A DNA stretch of 64,000 bases, taken from positions 43,420 through 107,419 of the forward strand of contig CAJNOL010000731.1 of NCBI GenBank assembly GCA_905250125.1. The letters run 5' to 3'. The notes beneath the pieces are model-generated. The model did no database searches and was not told where the DNA came from. It saw only the letters and a list, made by a program, of their open reading frames with translations. Source of the stretch: Rotaria sordida (lineage: Eukaryota; Rotifera; Eurotatoria; Philodinida; Philodinidae). The position numbers and the translations under genes were made by a program. This document shows, piece by piece, positions 34,300 through 47,000 of the stretch; within the stretch, counting starts at the first letter, position 1, and each line of letters starts with the position of its first letter.

Positions 34300-35255
34300 T
34301 ACACATTATGATTAAAATACATTGTCTATATTCAAATTATTATTGATGTTTGCTTGTGCATGAACAATATTACTATACTAGGTGTCGCTGAATACAGTCA
34401 TACTAATTTTTATTATATTTTCTTTTGTAAAATAATAATTCATTTAATACAATCAAGAACTTCTTTTTTTTCAGATATTTTGAAAGTTTCATAAACTACT
34501 GTCGAAGAAAAATAGAATGATATCTTACTTAATGTGAGAGAAATAACACGAGAATAGAAATAGGATGATGAAGAATAAATAGAACAGAATAGTAACAGGC
34601 AATACGCAATGATTCACATAGTAATTTCATAAGTGTGTAAGAAGTATGTTTTTTGTTTTCCTTTCAGTTTCTATGGTCTATTTCACAACCATTCTCTTTT
34701 ATTATATTTCAAATTATACTGTATATAAAAGTAAAGAAGTATTAGTTTGATTTACTATAGAGAGCAAAAAAAAAATCATTATCTCGTCATTCTCATTGTT
34801 TTATACACAATTATGATAGGCACAAAAAGTTAAACAAATAACAATGAAATATGATTTAGAACATCTTCAATCATGAAATCGCTCAAATATAAGGACATAA
34901 AAATATTAGAAAATCGGATTAATATTGAATATATTTCTTACAATCAATACTTCATTCATTCATTGTTCTGAATGCTTAAAAACTCTCAAGAATCAAAGCG
35001 ATTCACCTTTTGGAAAAGCTATATTCTCTTTCACGTATTATATAATGCAGTTAGATAATGTTTTTTTTTATTCCGCTATGACTAAAATGCATCGAAGTAC
35101 TTACCTATCTGCTCAAGATGAACGGAAACCATTAAAGAAAAATAGTCTTATTAGATTAAACTAACGAGAGAATATTCTTAGATATCAACTGATTTTTGAA
35201 TCGAGACTTATTGCAACTTGTAGATCTTATTGAACTATGTCTGTTATAAAACGAG
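34300..35255. other. Intergenic spacer, nothing recognised
   Basis: The upstream region of the DUF4326 gene. The 79-codon open frame at 34925-35164 (+) has no motif. Confidence 0.5.
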
Positions 35256-35261
35256 ATCGTG

Positions 35262-35497
35262 CTTATGGTCTGTTTTGAGGCAATAGAATATTTTTAGTGA
35301 ATTTTCGTTGTCGGATTCACATTTGCAACAAGACTATATTTTCGAATTTCCACCTGAAATGTTACTAACATAAAGGCCTCCATTAGACTAGCTTACGTAA
35401 AAAATTCGAAAATATGGCCTTGTTGCAAATGTGAAGTTCTCTATAGCAAAAATTTACTGAAAAACTTTTGATCTCCTTAGAAACAGGTCATAAACAG
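35262..35497. mobile_element. Foldback element related to the one at 48191-48818
   Basis: Arms of about 100 bases (35262-35360 and 35395-35497) share CACATTTGCAACAAG and ATATTTTCGAA. The centre block CCACCTGAAATGTTACTAAC followed by ATAAAGGCCTCCATTAGACT is a diverged version of the centre of the 48191-48818 element (CACCTGAAACTTTACC-like, ATAAAGGTCTCGGCTAGA), so both belong to one family. Confidence 0.65.
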
Positions 35498-35852
35498 GAA
35501 TTCTTTTTTATGATAGACATTGTTCACTAAGATTTACAAGATCCACAAAGCCCTGGTTCAAAAGGCAATTGATACATAGAAATGTACCCTCGTAAGTAGT
35601 GGATATCACTAATATAAATCTTGGTATATCCTATTATCAGACGTTGTTGTGCCTTTCGTATAAGCATTAATATTGAATTCTCTTCGACTACAAGTAAATT
35701 TTTTCTTCATTTATAGAAAGAATAAATTAAATTAATTTCATTACATTTTTTTATGCCTCTTTTTCTTAAAACAGAACCAAAAAAAATATAAATATAAAAA
35801 TATCATATAAAAATCTGCTTCACATCTTCATTGTTTACTAAATTGAAATTAA

Positions 35853-36242
35853 GGTAAGGGAAAAAAGTTCGCGAAATTTTTTCTATCGATATAAATAGAA
35901 AAATTTTTGAGAAATTTTTTTCATAAATTATATTATAAGAGGCAGCGTGAAAAGCTCTACAATTTACATAAGACTGCTTTTGTTTTCAAAATCTACAAAA
36001 AGTGAAAAATTCACATAAAAAACCCGTCATATATGAAAAAGTCTTTTTCGCAGCATCGAAATTTGGTTGCTCCGAGTTTGATTGCTTTTGAAAACAAAAA
36101 GTGCAATTTTAAGCAAAGCCGTCTTATATAAATTATAGAGCTTTTCACGCTGCATCTTATAATATAATCTATGGAAAAAAATTCTCAATAATTTTTCTCT
36201 TTATATCGATAGAAAAAATTCCGCGAACTTTTTTCCCTTACA
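35853..36242. mobile_element. Foldback/MITE element with GTAAGGGAAAAAAGTTCGCG ends
   Basis: Arms of about 150 bases, 35853-36000 and 36090-36242, begin GTAAGGGAAAAAAGTTCGCG and end with the inverse. Shared inner blocks include ATATCGATAGAAAAA and GCAGCGTGAAAAGCTCTA. No coding capacity. Confidence 0.75.
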
Positions 36243-36244
36243 TT

Positions 36245-37880
36245 ATTATGCTTGAAAATATCAAATGATGAGAATTCTTTCTTTCTCGTAATCCCGTCAA
36301 AGGCATTTTATGCAACTTCGTACTATGGTCGCATAGCAATTATACAAATTCTTCTGCAGCGCAATTTCACGACTGAAATTCGTAACAAATTTGGTAAGAC
36401 GACAAAAATTTTCTGAATCTTATCTTAAAGGTGCTTAATCGCCAGCTAGTAATGTAATTGGAAAAAAAAGTTGTAAAGAGAAGGAGTCATCCGATCATGT
36501 TTGTAGAATGGGCAGAAATCCTTGGGGAACTCGATCATTGGTAGGAAGGAGCTTAATGTCTGTTGTTGGAGAGAAGGACTGATTTCTCTCTAATGCCCAT
36601 CTGATTACGATACTCTGATCACTCTCACAATAGTTTCAGAGTTATTAGAGTTTAGATAATGAATTCAAACTTAATCTTGTAATACGTTTGGCACACACAA
36701 ATATAATATCGAAGAAGTTAATAATACATCATGAGTGGAAAGAATCTTTAGAATGTTCTAGTGGAATTCTATCTTATGAAAACATTTGTTTATCAGTTAT
36801 TGATTGTTGATGATATATATTACGATAATATAGCGTAAAATTAGATAACTTAGAAATATTCCAGAGAGCATCATTTAATTTAAGTTAAACATTTTATTTT
36901 TAGAGTATTTTAATTAAATTTCCACACAGAATAGTAGGTCACCGAGCTTCTAATTTGTTTTGAAAGTCAAAAGAGTTTGGAAGTGGACTTTTATTGCAAT
37001 GAACTTTTTGTATTGTAGCTATGATTTGATTCCCTTATAAGCACAGCAGTGCACAAGATTCAATAAATTAAGAGTTTTCAAACTGTTTAAGAACTTTTGA
37101 CACGAGCTGTAATACTTATCGACGAACCAAAAATTGATTTCTACGCTTTTCCAGTTCTTTTTTATCAGTGAATCTGAATGATGCGTTCATTATATTACTT
37201 TTCTCATTCACACGTTCATCTATCGTTAGTAATGTGTGGATCTCACTATAGATACATTAAACCGAGCTCAGTACAATACTTTGGTTTGAGAAACTGTCAA
37301 GTTTTAAAGAAATTGAGAAAAAACTTCTATGAGGCATGTACTTATATGACTCGATCACGTGATATCATCTTAGAAGCTTATGTATAGTTCAAAATACAAA
37401 CATGAGTTCATCTTAACTATTAACATATTTGTCAATTAGTCCTGATGATAATAAAATTATCAACTGTTTTGATGGATGCTTTTCAATATTCGAAGAATTC
37501 ATTGTGTATTCTTTTCTATGCTTTTTATAGTAGAGAAAAAGTGCATGCATTTGTTGCTAATAAAATATGTCTGAGAGACAATCGATCTGATTTTCATATG
37601 AACTCTTATATTTAACTATTGACTTAAGGACAGATGAGAAAACTTTTTGATCGTTTTACTTCAGAATGAATAGAATCCTTCAAATACAAGCTTATTTTGT
37701 TAGAAAAAGAAGCAATGGAATTGTCATCGGAACTTTTCAATTCAAAATTGCATGTATAATTTACTTTTATTTCAATTAAAAAATAAAAATGTTGGATGTT
37801 TACATGATTAGAAAGATTAAAGTAAAAAAAAAAGAAAGTAAAAAGTTCACTAATATGGTCAAATATCATAATTTCTATAA
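36245..37880. other. Intergenic spacer, nothing recognised
   Basis: 1.6 kb without a supported gene. Open frames at 37178-37387 (+) and 37624-37869 (minus) have no recognisable domain or splice partners. Confidence 0.45.
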
Positions 37881-37891
37881 TTTAATCATCG

Positions 37892-38417
37892 TTATAAATT
37901 TTTCTTTGTAGATATTTTAACTTTTCTTTCTGCTAATACTTGCAATATCAGTAATAAGACCAATAATACTCCTATTATGACATGATTGTACGCTATTTGT
38001 TTTAAATAGTGTTCTTTTGTTGTATTGCTTGCTTGAGGTTCCATTACTAGTAATTCAACATATTTTTTTACTCTAAACAGAAAAATGCCCAGTACTGCTA
38101 TAAATGCTGGTATACTCAAAAGATCATAAATCGTTCGTTTTATATTTCGTACCATGACCACACCACCTATGAGCATTGGTATGAGTGTAACTAGTGCTGT
38201 ATACCACGGTTGATGGAAAGCATTTTGATAGTAGGAAGTACATGTATCGAATTGAAAAGGAGTAAGTGATGACGAAACAAGTGGATAGTGATCACAAAAC
38301 ATATCAATACATAAAAGACCTGTTTCAAAAAAAAAAAAAGATGAATAGGAAATCAATAAAAGAAAAGATTGAAGACCTACCGAGAGCAAACGAAATGATA
38401 CATGGTGCTAAAACCAT
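37892..38417 (-). CDS. Small four-pass membrane protein (two exons, 154 aa), possibly Shr3-like
   Basis: Exon 1 is 38417-38381 and exon 2 is 38319-37892, with a 61-bp GT/AG intron in matching phase. Four hydrophobic segments lie at about residues 2-20, 54-73, 80-100 and 122-145. Between the first two is a short loop containing FCDHYPLVSS and YYQNAFHQPWY, and the C-terminus ends in the lysine-rich KISTKKNL, an ER-retrieval-like tail. Size, four-pass layout and tail resemble the ER packaging chaperone Shr3 family, but this is by general pattern only. An AG acceptor lies four bases before the ATG. The longer open frame into 38389 is intron sequence. Confidence 0.7.
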
Positions 38418-38424
38418 TTTTCTG

Positions 38425-39365
38425 TTGCAATAAATGAAGAAACAACAAATAAACAATCTGAAATAAATAGAAATCATACAACTATTATTCACAGAAACAA
38501 GTATGAAACTATTTTTGTAATACGAATTAAATAGATTTCAAATTTATAAGAGTAAGAAAAGCGAACGAGAAAATTGATCTAGTTATTCATGTAATTTATA
38601 ATTTAAAATCAATCAAATACTAGTATTAAACTCTACTGTAGTAATCCTATGATCATTTGATTTCACTAGATGAAAAATGTGACTATTGAATTTCATTTAT
38701 CTAAACAAACTTTTTCTTTTTATAAATGTCGTTTATCAAACCAAATTTTATACCTTTTTTTATCTTGAAATAAGACAAAGTGTAGTATATGGTGTTCGAC
38801 GATAAAGGGTGTGGTGAGAAATACCAATCACCTACATCATGCACTACCAATGGCGACATCTAATTCACGTCGTAGTATCAGAAAAAAGATTACAATAGAG
38901 ATAACATAGATCAGATGCTCTATTAAACAGTATATTTTATTTTTGTTTAAAATTAGTGTCACGCTCAAGATGTCGTTACGCTACGGCTATGAAAGTGATT
39001 TCAAATGAGTGTAGTAGAAGGCTTATCATGATAATGAAATTTATAATGCCATCGCTGTAAGTAACCAGAGACTGAAATCGGCAGAATATTTTGTTCCCTA
39101 TTCCACCCAGAAAAAAAACTTTCCTCACCTTGCCTCGTCCGACCTTAATTTTTTTCTTCGCTGCTTTGTTACGTCTTTATCAGATGTTTTGTATCTTTTG
39201 ATCACATCATTTATTTAACTATATATTGCAAAAAATAGACACAAGAACACAAGAATGCAAAAAGATAAGCACAGCAGCAGCAACAGAAAGATGACAAAGC
39301 TTGAGATCAATCAATCTTTTACTTTGTTGATCTCTATCAAACGAAGAAACAAAATATTATTAGCA
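38425..39365. other. Intergenic spacer, nothing recognised
   Basis: Upstream region of the four-pass membrane protein. No promoter element could be assigned. Confidence 0.45.
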
Positions 39366-39369
39366 GTTG

Positions 39370-40114
39370 TTGGGTCTATAACTCGCTTATAATGTGGTTC
39401 ATTAACGAGCGACTTTCGTCAAAAGTACACTTAGGCTCTATATTATTTCTACAGAAAATTTGAACTTTCCGTAGACGATTTATTTTGGACGATCTTCTAA
39501 ATTGAGTTATTGTCTCTATATAGCTTCAAAAAACAAGAATTCAATCCATATAAATGGAAAAAGGAGAAGAGGCGCTACATTTTGGCATATAAATGTTTTT
39601 AAAACTAACTTTTAGATGAGATTTTACGAATACTTGATGAAAAAGTTGGCATACAGTTCATTTAGTTTAGGTCTAAAACTTCTTCCACAGCGTAGAGCGT
39701 CTCACGGTCTTTCGATTTTTATATTTAGAAAAAAAACTTAGTCACTACAGGATATACATAAAGAGTCGGCATTAACTGTCCGTCAACTTTTTCATAAAGT
39801 ATTCATAAAATCTCATATAAAAGTTAGTTTTAGAAACATTTATATACCAAAATGTAGTGCATATTCTCCTTTTTCCCTTTATATGGATTGAATTTTTTTT
39901 TTGAAGCTATATAGAGACAATAACTCAATTTTGAAGATCGTCCAAAATAAATCATCTAGGGAAAGTTGAGTCATTCAAGTCGTTATACGTCTAGTTCCAC
40001 TATAACTCAACATGGAAGATTGAAATTTTCTGTAGAAATAATATAGAGCCTAAGTGTACTTTTGACGAAAGCCGCTCGTCAAAGGATCACATTATAAGAG
40101 AGTTATACTCAAAA
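39370..40114. mobile_element. Foldback element (about 745 bp)
   Basis: Arms of roughly 290 bases, 39370-39660 and about 39775-40114, are inverted copies (shared blocks: CTTATAATGTG, CTTTCGTCAAAAGTACACTT, ATATAGAGACAATAACTCAA in either sense, CTCATATAAAAGTTAGTTTT-like). They are separated by about 115 bases. No open frame of note. Confidence 0.75.
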
Positions 40115-40334
40115 TAAAATCGTCCAAAAATATTGTCCAGGATTATGTATGACATATACCAGTTATTTAGCGATATGCAATGCACGAGTTCGATGATACT
40201 GTTTTCATATGAATAGATAAGCTGTTTATATATGAATAAAAACCTGCAATTGTTCTCTGTTCTTAGGAAAAAAAATCAGCTCATTTAGTTAGAGTACAGT
40301 GGAGATATCCAATTTTTAATGTCTGTTTCGTGAC

Positions 40335-40602
40335 TTTCTGAACGCCCTGTATAAACGCATCTGAAACGGAGGAAGCGAATGCGTACAGACTTGATTCGAA
40401 ATTGAATTGTGTTCGAATGCCATTAACAAATTCTTTAACTTGCATCTGAATGCGACCAGAACGTAAAACATGTCCGAACGCGTTTCAACAATTTGCAGTA
40501 ACCGTGTCCAGATGCATTGGAAAGTTGTTCCTAAATGTATTCATATGCAGTCTATAAAATATCACGTTTAAACGCGTCTATTTTGCGTTTGGTGTTTACA
40601 TA
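40335..40602 (-). repeat. Palindromic-word cluster, family 2, diverged copy c
   Basis: Degenerate ACGCGTTT, GAATGCGTACAGAC and TTTAAACGCGTCTA words at 20-40 base spacing. It ends TTGCGTTTGGTGTTTACATA at about 40584-40602, which is the inverse of the left end of copy a (ATGTAAACACCAGACGCA). It is older than the two copies near 12-13 kb. Confidence 0.6.
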
Positions 40603-40609
40603 GGTTATT

Positions 40610-41083
40610 TGTAAGAAGCAAATATCTAGGTTGTGTATGGTCAATTTATTTATGTGCATAGTGATACACAACTGAGTAACACGTCGTCTAATGAGTATCG
40701 AGTATTCATTCGTTTTCAGACTGATTACTCAATGCTTCAATTCTATACTCATGTGCACTATTTTTTCTTCGTTCGGATTTAGTGGCGCACGTACGACGTT
40801 GAGTTCTACTAAGCAGATATACACAACGCAGAAAAAGAGAAAGAAAAATTACATATCCTCGAGGTCAATTTGCATTCATATAGAAACTTACATATGAAGT
40901 ATGATGAGAAAAATCGTGACTGGTTATCTATCCTCAAACTAGGCACGACAGATGTCAAACCAATGAGAGATAACCGAATTAAAATAGTAAGCAAAGGAAA
41001 ATGATCCGATCATTACATATAAAATAATCGAAGGCTGAATATATTCGACTAATCTCTGGCTTATTTTATTAATTTTGAAGACA
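40610..41083. other. Upstream region of the otopetrin gene
   Basis: Short open frames on both strands (40691-40897, 40809-40994, 40939-41193) show no motif; the last overlaps otopetrin exon 1 on the opposite strand. TTTTGAAG at 41073-41080 is a possible trans-splice acceptor three bases before the ATG. Confidence 0.45.
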
Positions 41084-44000
41084 ATGGACACAGCTGAAAT
41101 GACAATGGAAGACGCATTGATCAATGAAGGATTCCGAAAAAGGTATTTTCCTTTCGTATCCATAAAAATCATACTTATCTTTTTAACCTTCATCGACGAA
41201 TTTAACTAACGAATGGCCTATAAAGAATGACGACTGCAATATTTCATAAATATTTCAATCAGTTTTATCCTACAGACTTGATCCTTTTTTAAATATTCTC
41301 TATAAAGTTTTCTACAAAATCAAATGAAAAGACCTTGCAGACGATATAACTGTGAAAATTAATGTGCTTATCAGCAATGTATTCCAAAAATGTTCTTTTC
41401 AAAGAATCCCTAATCACTTTTTGTATTTTACGTCTCTAAAAGAGTATAGTACATTACAACCGTTGGAAAGTGTTATAAGTTGACGAAAAAATCATCTGAA
41501 TTAATATCTGTCGTTTGAGCTTATGTGAAGTCTACAGGAACGCTTTGGTATGACTAGCAAAAGTTTAAAAAAGTTCCTCTCTATGAAACTTTGGGGCCGA
41601 GTGAGGATCATTTTTGCTGAATTTTCGACTCATATTTAGATATTTATTAGAAAATCAGACGACGGAATTTCGATGTGAAATTTTATTCATAGATAAGTCT
41701 AACGATTCATAGAATATTCTGAAAGTTTCAGTCGAAAAGAATGGTTTTTTTTGTCAAGATATTTTAATTTTCAATTAAATTCGATTTTTCTATGATGCCT
41801 ATGGCAAGCGATTATTCTTTGAAAATTCGATATTCCGACAAAAAAAAAACATTCTTTTCGGCTGAAATTTTCAGAATATTCTACAGTCCATTTGATCTAT
41901 ATATGGGTAAAATTACACACAAAGATTCGGCTATTCAAGTTTTCGATATGTATATCTAGAACTGGATCGGTAATTTAGTAAAACTACGGTAATTTGGCTC
42001 CAAAAGCCCAAAGAAACCAATTCTTTTAGGCTTTTTTAAAGTCATACCAAGACCTATTTGTGAACTCAATATGAGCTCAAATGGGGAGTATCAATTTGGA
42101 TGATTTCCACATGAGCGGTCATAGGAAGCTTATAGGCTTGAAACTTTCATGAATAGAACGTTGTTCTTCTTTTCTTACATTAGAATTTTTCGAACTTGTT
42201 ATACAATAGTTTCGTTACTTACATGTCATCAGATATAAGCGTCTCTTTCTATGATCGAATCTTTACACATTATCTCTGACGAAAAAAGATTGAATTATTC
42301 CATATATTTTTTCACAGAAAGCTATCTATGGAACAGCATTATTTTATCTAAATGCCTCGTTCTGAGTACAATGAGAAAGAATATCCTTGATGATAGAAAG
42401 ATATATGCATCACGATAATACGATACCTGATTAGTATACAAGAGAACGCTAAGTAATTATGCGAAAACTTACTTTAGCAAGTGAGTCGTTGCTAAGCATA
42501 CCAATATTTACCATACAGTTTGTTCGAGTTATATTATTTACAAGACTTTTTCTATGGTTTTAAAGAGAATTGAAGAGCGATTCCTTAGAAAAAAAGCTGT
42601 ATGCGATATTTCAGAAGTGCTGCAACAGCTACTTATCATGCGTCATTGAATTTTCTTTTCGAAGTATACTCTATAGTGTAGAATCTTTTCTTTTATTACT
42701 CTCAATCGTACGTTTCTTGATTTATGTTAAGCAGATGTTTAATATGAATGCTGTCGTATTGTGAGATCAAATATGAGCACGTGAGAATATGGATTCAGAG
42801 ATCGAATCGAAAGAAGAGCGAAAATAAAAGGACTTAAAGAACATTATGTATGACGAATAAATCAATTTCACTTCTAATGGCATTTTGCTCTTGTTTTTCT
42901 ATATAGAACCAATGACGAGAACGCGGATGTTTACAAAATCTTCAGCATACTCTATGGTTTAGGTAAGTTGTACTCAGCTTTAATCAAAAGTCAATAAAAA
43001 AATCATCTTCCATTTCATAGCCAACGATTACTAGATTTCTTTAGAATAGATATATCAGTGATCCAACTCAGACTCAGACTTATTCCAGATTTTGTCTAGT
43101 CGGGTCCAATATTGGTCTGAATACAAGTTTGGACATCGACATGTATCAGTTTTTCCGAGCGTGACGCGGCGACGTTGTGGCTGGAGCTTTTTTTTGGGTT
43201 GTCTCAACAACTAGATTATTTAAAAAGTGAATTGCCCACTCAATATATACGTATTTGTCCCCTTCTCAATATCTGACAAATTTCAGTTCGTTCAACTCAA
43301 TTGTTTGAAAATTATGACAAAAACGTGGGGTAGTATGATGATAGAAGGAGAATGAAAGTTAAGGGTGACGTTTCTTTTCTTTATTTTTCTGCGAATGTGC
43401 ACTATATTGAGAAAAATATATATAGGAGGTTATGTAACGACAGTTCGAGAGGTTATTCAATGTAAGTTATGAGAGCATCCATACCCTAGCCGAAATCATC
43501 AATAGAAATTGTTAGCTTCCAGGCACACACTGGGCAGTAGATTAGGACCCTTCAGATACGACTATGTAACAGTCTTAGAGTTTTATCCTACATACAGAAA
43601 CACTATTGAAAAGACAATGGGAGACGGGAAAGAGTGTTTAAACCTGTAAATTGACTCTACAACCTTGGTGTCGGTTAAACTTCAATTTTCACATATATTC
43701 TAATAGGATTCTTCGAGCTGACTGCTTTTTGTGCGAGAACTTTGCTTCCAGTATAAAACTTTGAAAAGATATTACGATGTAGACTTTTGGCCATTTCGCC
43801 CTGTTGGCCTATGTTTCCCTCTTCATTTAGAAAATTATGATAAAACAAGATTTTTTATACTATAATCGAACGACCATATTTTGGTTTATCTTTCCTTAAA
43901 ACATTAACATTTTTTGTGAAGTCCTAATAGAGTCTTCTTCCAAAACTATAACTATTAGAAGGTCTCATAACAAGAACTTAACAATTAATCGCTGTGTTGT

Positions 44001-47000
44001 AGAATTCATTTTTCAAGCGTGAGAGTTTTATTTTAAAAGTAAAGTTCCTACACAAACATACTTTGTTTATTGAACCTTATCACAGTGTAGATGGAAATGA
44101 AAGTTTTAGCAACACAAAATCGTGAGACCAATTGATGATCTTATACTCTCTTATCTCTTGCAATGTTTGACATAATTAGTATCGAAGTAATCTTTCTTCA
44201 ACATCTCTTTATGACTAACAGATAGAACTTCAGTAAAGAAAGCAGCTGATTTTGACTCGCTTCGGGTATTAGACTGACTAAGCTGCTTTTGAAAGTTTAA
44301 ATCATATTTAGACGCTCTAGAAAGTCTTATATTTTAGTGTGTTTTGATGTTTTATCATGAGATATTGCTGTTCTAAACAATCAAACATGCGTATATGACA
44401 AAATAAAGGTCACTAAGCTATGATTCGATCCCAATACAATAAATCAGGAGAAAAATCAGAGAAAGAAAAGCGATTGATGTATGTCTGTTCGATCATAACA
44501 GATTCATGCCAAGCAATCCGAATGATGATCAAGGATCTTCAAGAGAAAATATTAGTCGAAAATGAGTGGTTAACAAGAAAAAGTATTCGCTTAGTAAATG
44601 CATAGATAGACAGGATGAATACTTTAATAATTAATGTTATATTTAAAATGGTTTTATACTGAGATACTGCATTGATAAGCCTCAGAATTTTGAGATTCCT
44701 TTTTTTTTCAACTGGAATTTAGTGTTGCACTGGAATCAATAATAAGATTGAAGAGCGTATTATGACAACTGAATCTTCTAGTTTAACAGTAAATTTCAAA
44801 CGAAAGTATGGAAGCAGATCATCTCTTTCTCCACACCTTCATCCACTAGTATTTTTCTTTACCCGAAATATTGTGAACCTAAATTCAAGTTTCGCTTTAA
44901 GTAATTTTTGTCAAAAGATACTGAAACGATTAATTCGATCTGCTATAATTGACATATGAGCTTCTGGTTGGAAATAAGATTTTACTTGAAATCACTATAA
45001 ACACTATAATTCATTAGTTATCTTCATTGGTGGTGTGTCCTTTTCAATTTCGCATGCTATTGTGCCAAGATGGGAAGGTGAAATTATCAAAGGTTTGGCT
45101 GAGGTAAGCATGTGGATTCCTAGAAGACTTGAGACTCATTAACAACATCGATTTCACTGCATCCTAGATCTATTTCACTTATTTATACTGGACATCCATC
45201 ATTTGGATTATATTCTGTATAATCGATATCATTCGTCATCGACGCAAAGTCAACATTCCTACAGGACCTTTAAATCGACTGGATTCCAATCAGACTACTT
45301 TGGGTGGTAATGTTCGTCTCGTGCACAAACAGCTCTCATCGCCATCGTCAGAACCGAATTTCAATTCCGTGATTAAACCTCATATTAACTTGAAATTACT
45401 TCATAATCCTGAACAAAACCAATTAGATAATGATGATGATGTACAACCACAGAAACATTCCAATGAACCAATAATAGAGATAGAACATAGGCATAGTTTT
45501 CATGATCATCACACTAAATCGAACTCTTTGGGCAATATCTTAGATCACTCATCTGCAGCAACATCACCAACGGATACGACACGAGATATTACAACTCGAC
45601 GACGTGCTCTCGATCCACTTGGAAAACATCATCTCATAAAGTATGTACGCCATCGAAGAGACAGTATTGTCCAACACGTTATCGGTTACAATTACGACGA
45701 TAATTCTGTCGTTGGTGGTCTTTATACTCGTGTAGGTATTGGAAGTAAGTTGAACAAAAAGATATTAGCCAATGCTGAACATCTACAAAAAGATCATTCT
45801 AGTTTTTTGTCTTGGTACAGTCATCCATTCGAGTCTATCAATTCTAAGTAATTTGGAAAATTCTCCATGTATACGATGGACAGCTGTAATGGACGATTTC
45901 TCACGATTACTCTTCACTTTCATTCAATTCTTCTTCATTTTCAAACACTCGAACGTATGTTATTCTAAAATAGTACAATATCAAATGATAAGTCGAAAAT
46001 TGTTCATACTTTAGCTCATCATTCGAGCTCATGAGAGTCTAGCTCGTTTGGCAGTTATGCATATCGTGGTCGCTAATTTGTGTGTATGGTAGGTTTCTTG
46101 TCACTTAAAATGAAGAATGTTAAATTCATTTTTTTTGGCGTTCATTGATGCGAACATCATGCTTGAAAATAGAAAAGCGAAATCTTTCGATCTGCAATAA
46201 AATCTATTCGTTTCTTACAGAACTAGAAATGTTTCTTTATAGTTTCAGTAGAGACAAATCGAACCATTTTGTTTCTCAGTTTTCGTTGGATCAATAGCAT
46301 CTATTATTCATTTACAATTCAGCTGATTTTAAAGCTTTTGAAATAAGTTTTAATGCCGGTAATTTTATTATTCCAAACATAAGTTACAAACAATCTACGT
46401 TTCGTTGGAAACTATTTCTATCAGATTCTATTATCATAAGATAATGCTATATTACGTATTTTGACAGGTTTCGCATGGTTGTGATTGAAACCCTAACACA
46501 AATCACAGAACTAGATGGTCATGGAGCGGCTGTGACACAACACAATAGTACCGCTAGCCACTTTAATAATGGTGAGTGCTCATCGTCATTTTGTAGTTGT
46601 TTTTTCTTATACTTTTCTAAATCAAAGACAATCACGACACAACAAATGTTCTCAATCGACTACTGCTCTTCCATTTGAAATGTTCAAATTTACAGGCCAA
46701 AGGATCAACAGTTCACACTCTCATTCATGAAGGTTACATGAAATTGGAACCGCTCTTATATCCATGCACAATTGAATTTAGTCTTATGTGCCTCACAGTA
46801 AGTTCCACTTGTTTTTGACTCATCCATATACATTCTCATTGACTCTCACATAGCTGTTCTTTCTCATCTGGGAAAATATTGGGGAAACATTTATACATAA
46901 AATATCGGATAAAGAATCAACAAAAAATGTTTTCATGGTAAATTGTCATGCATCCATCAAAGGACTCTTTGTTGGAATGATCGTTTTCTCCTTTACGTTA

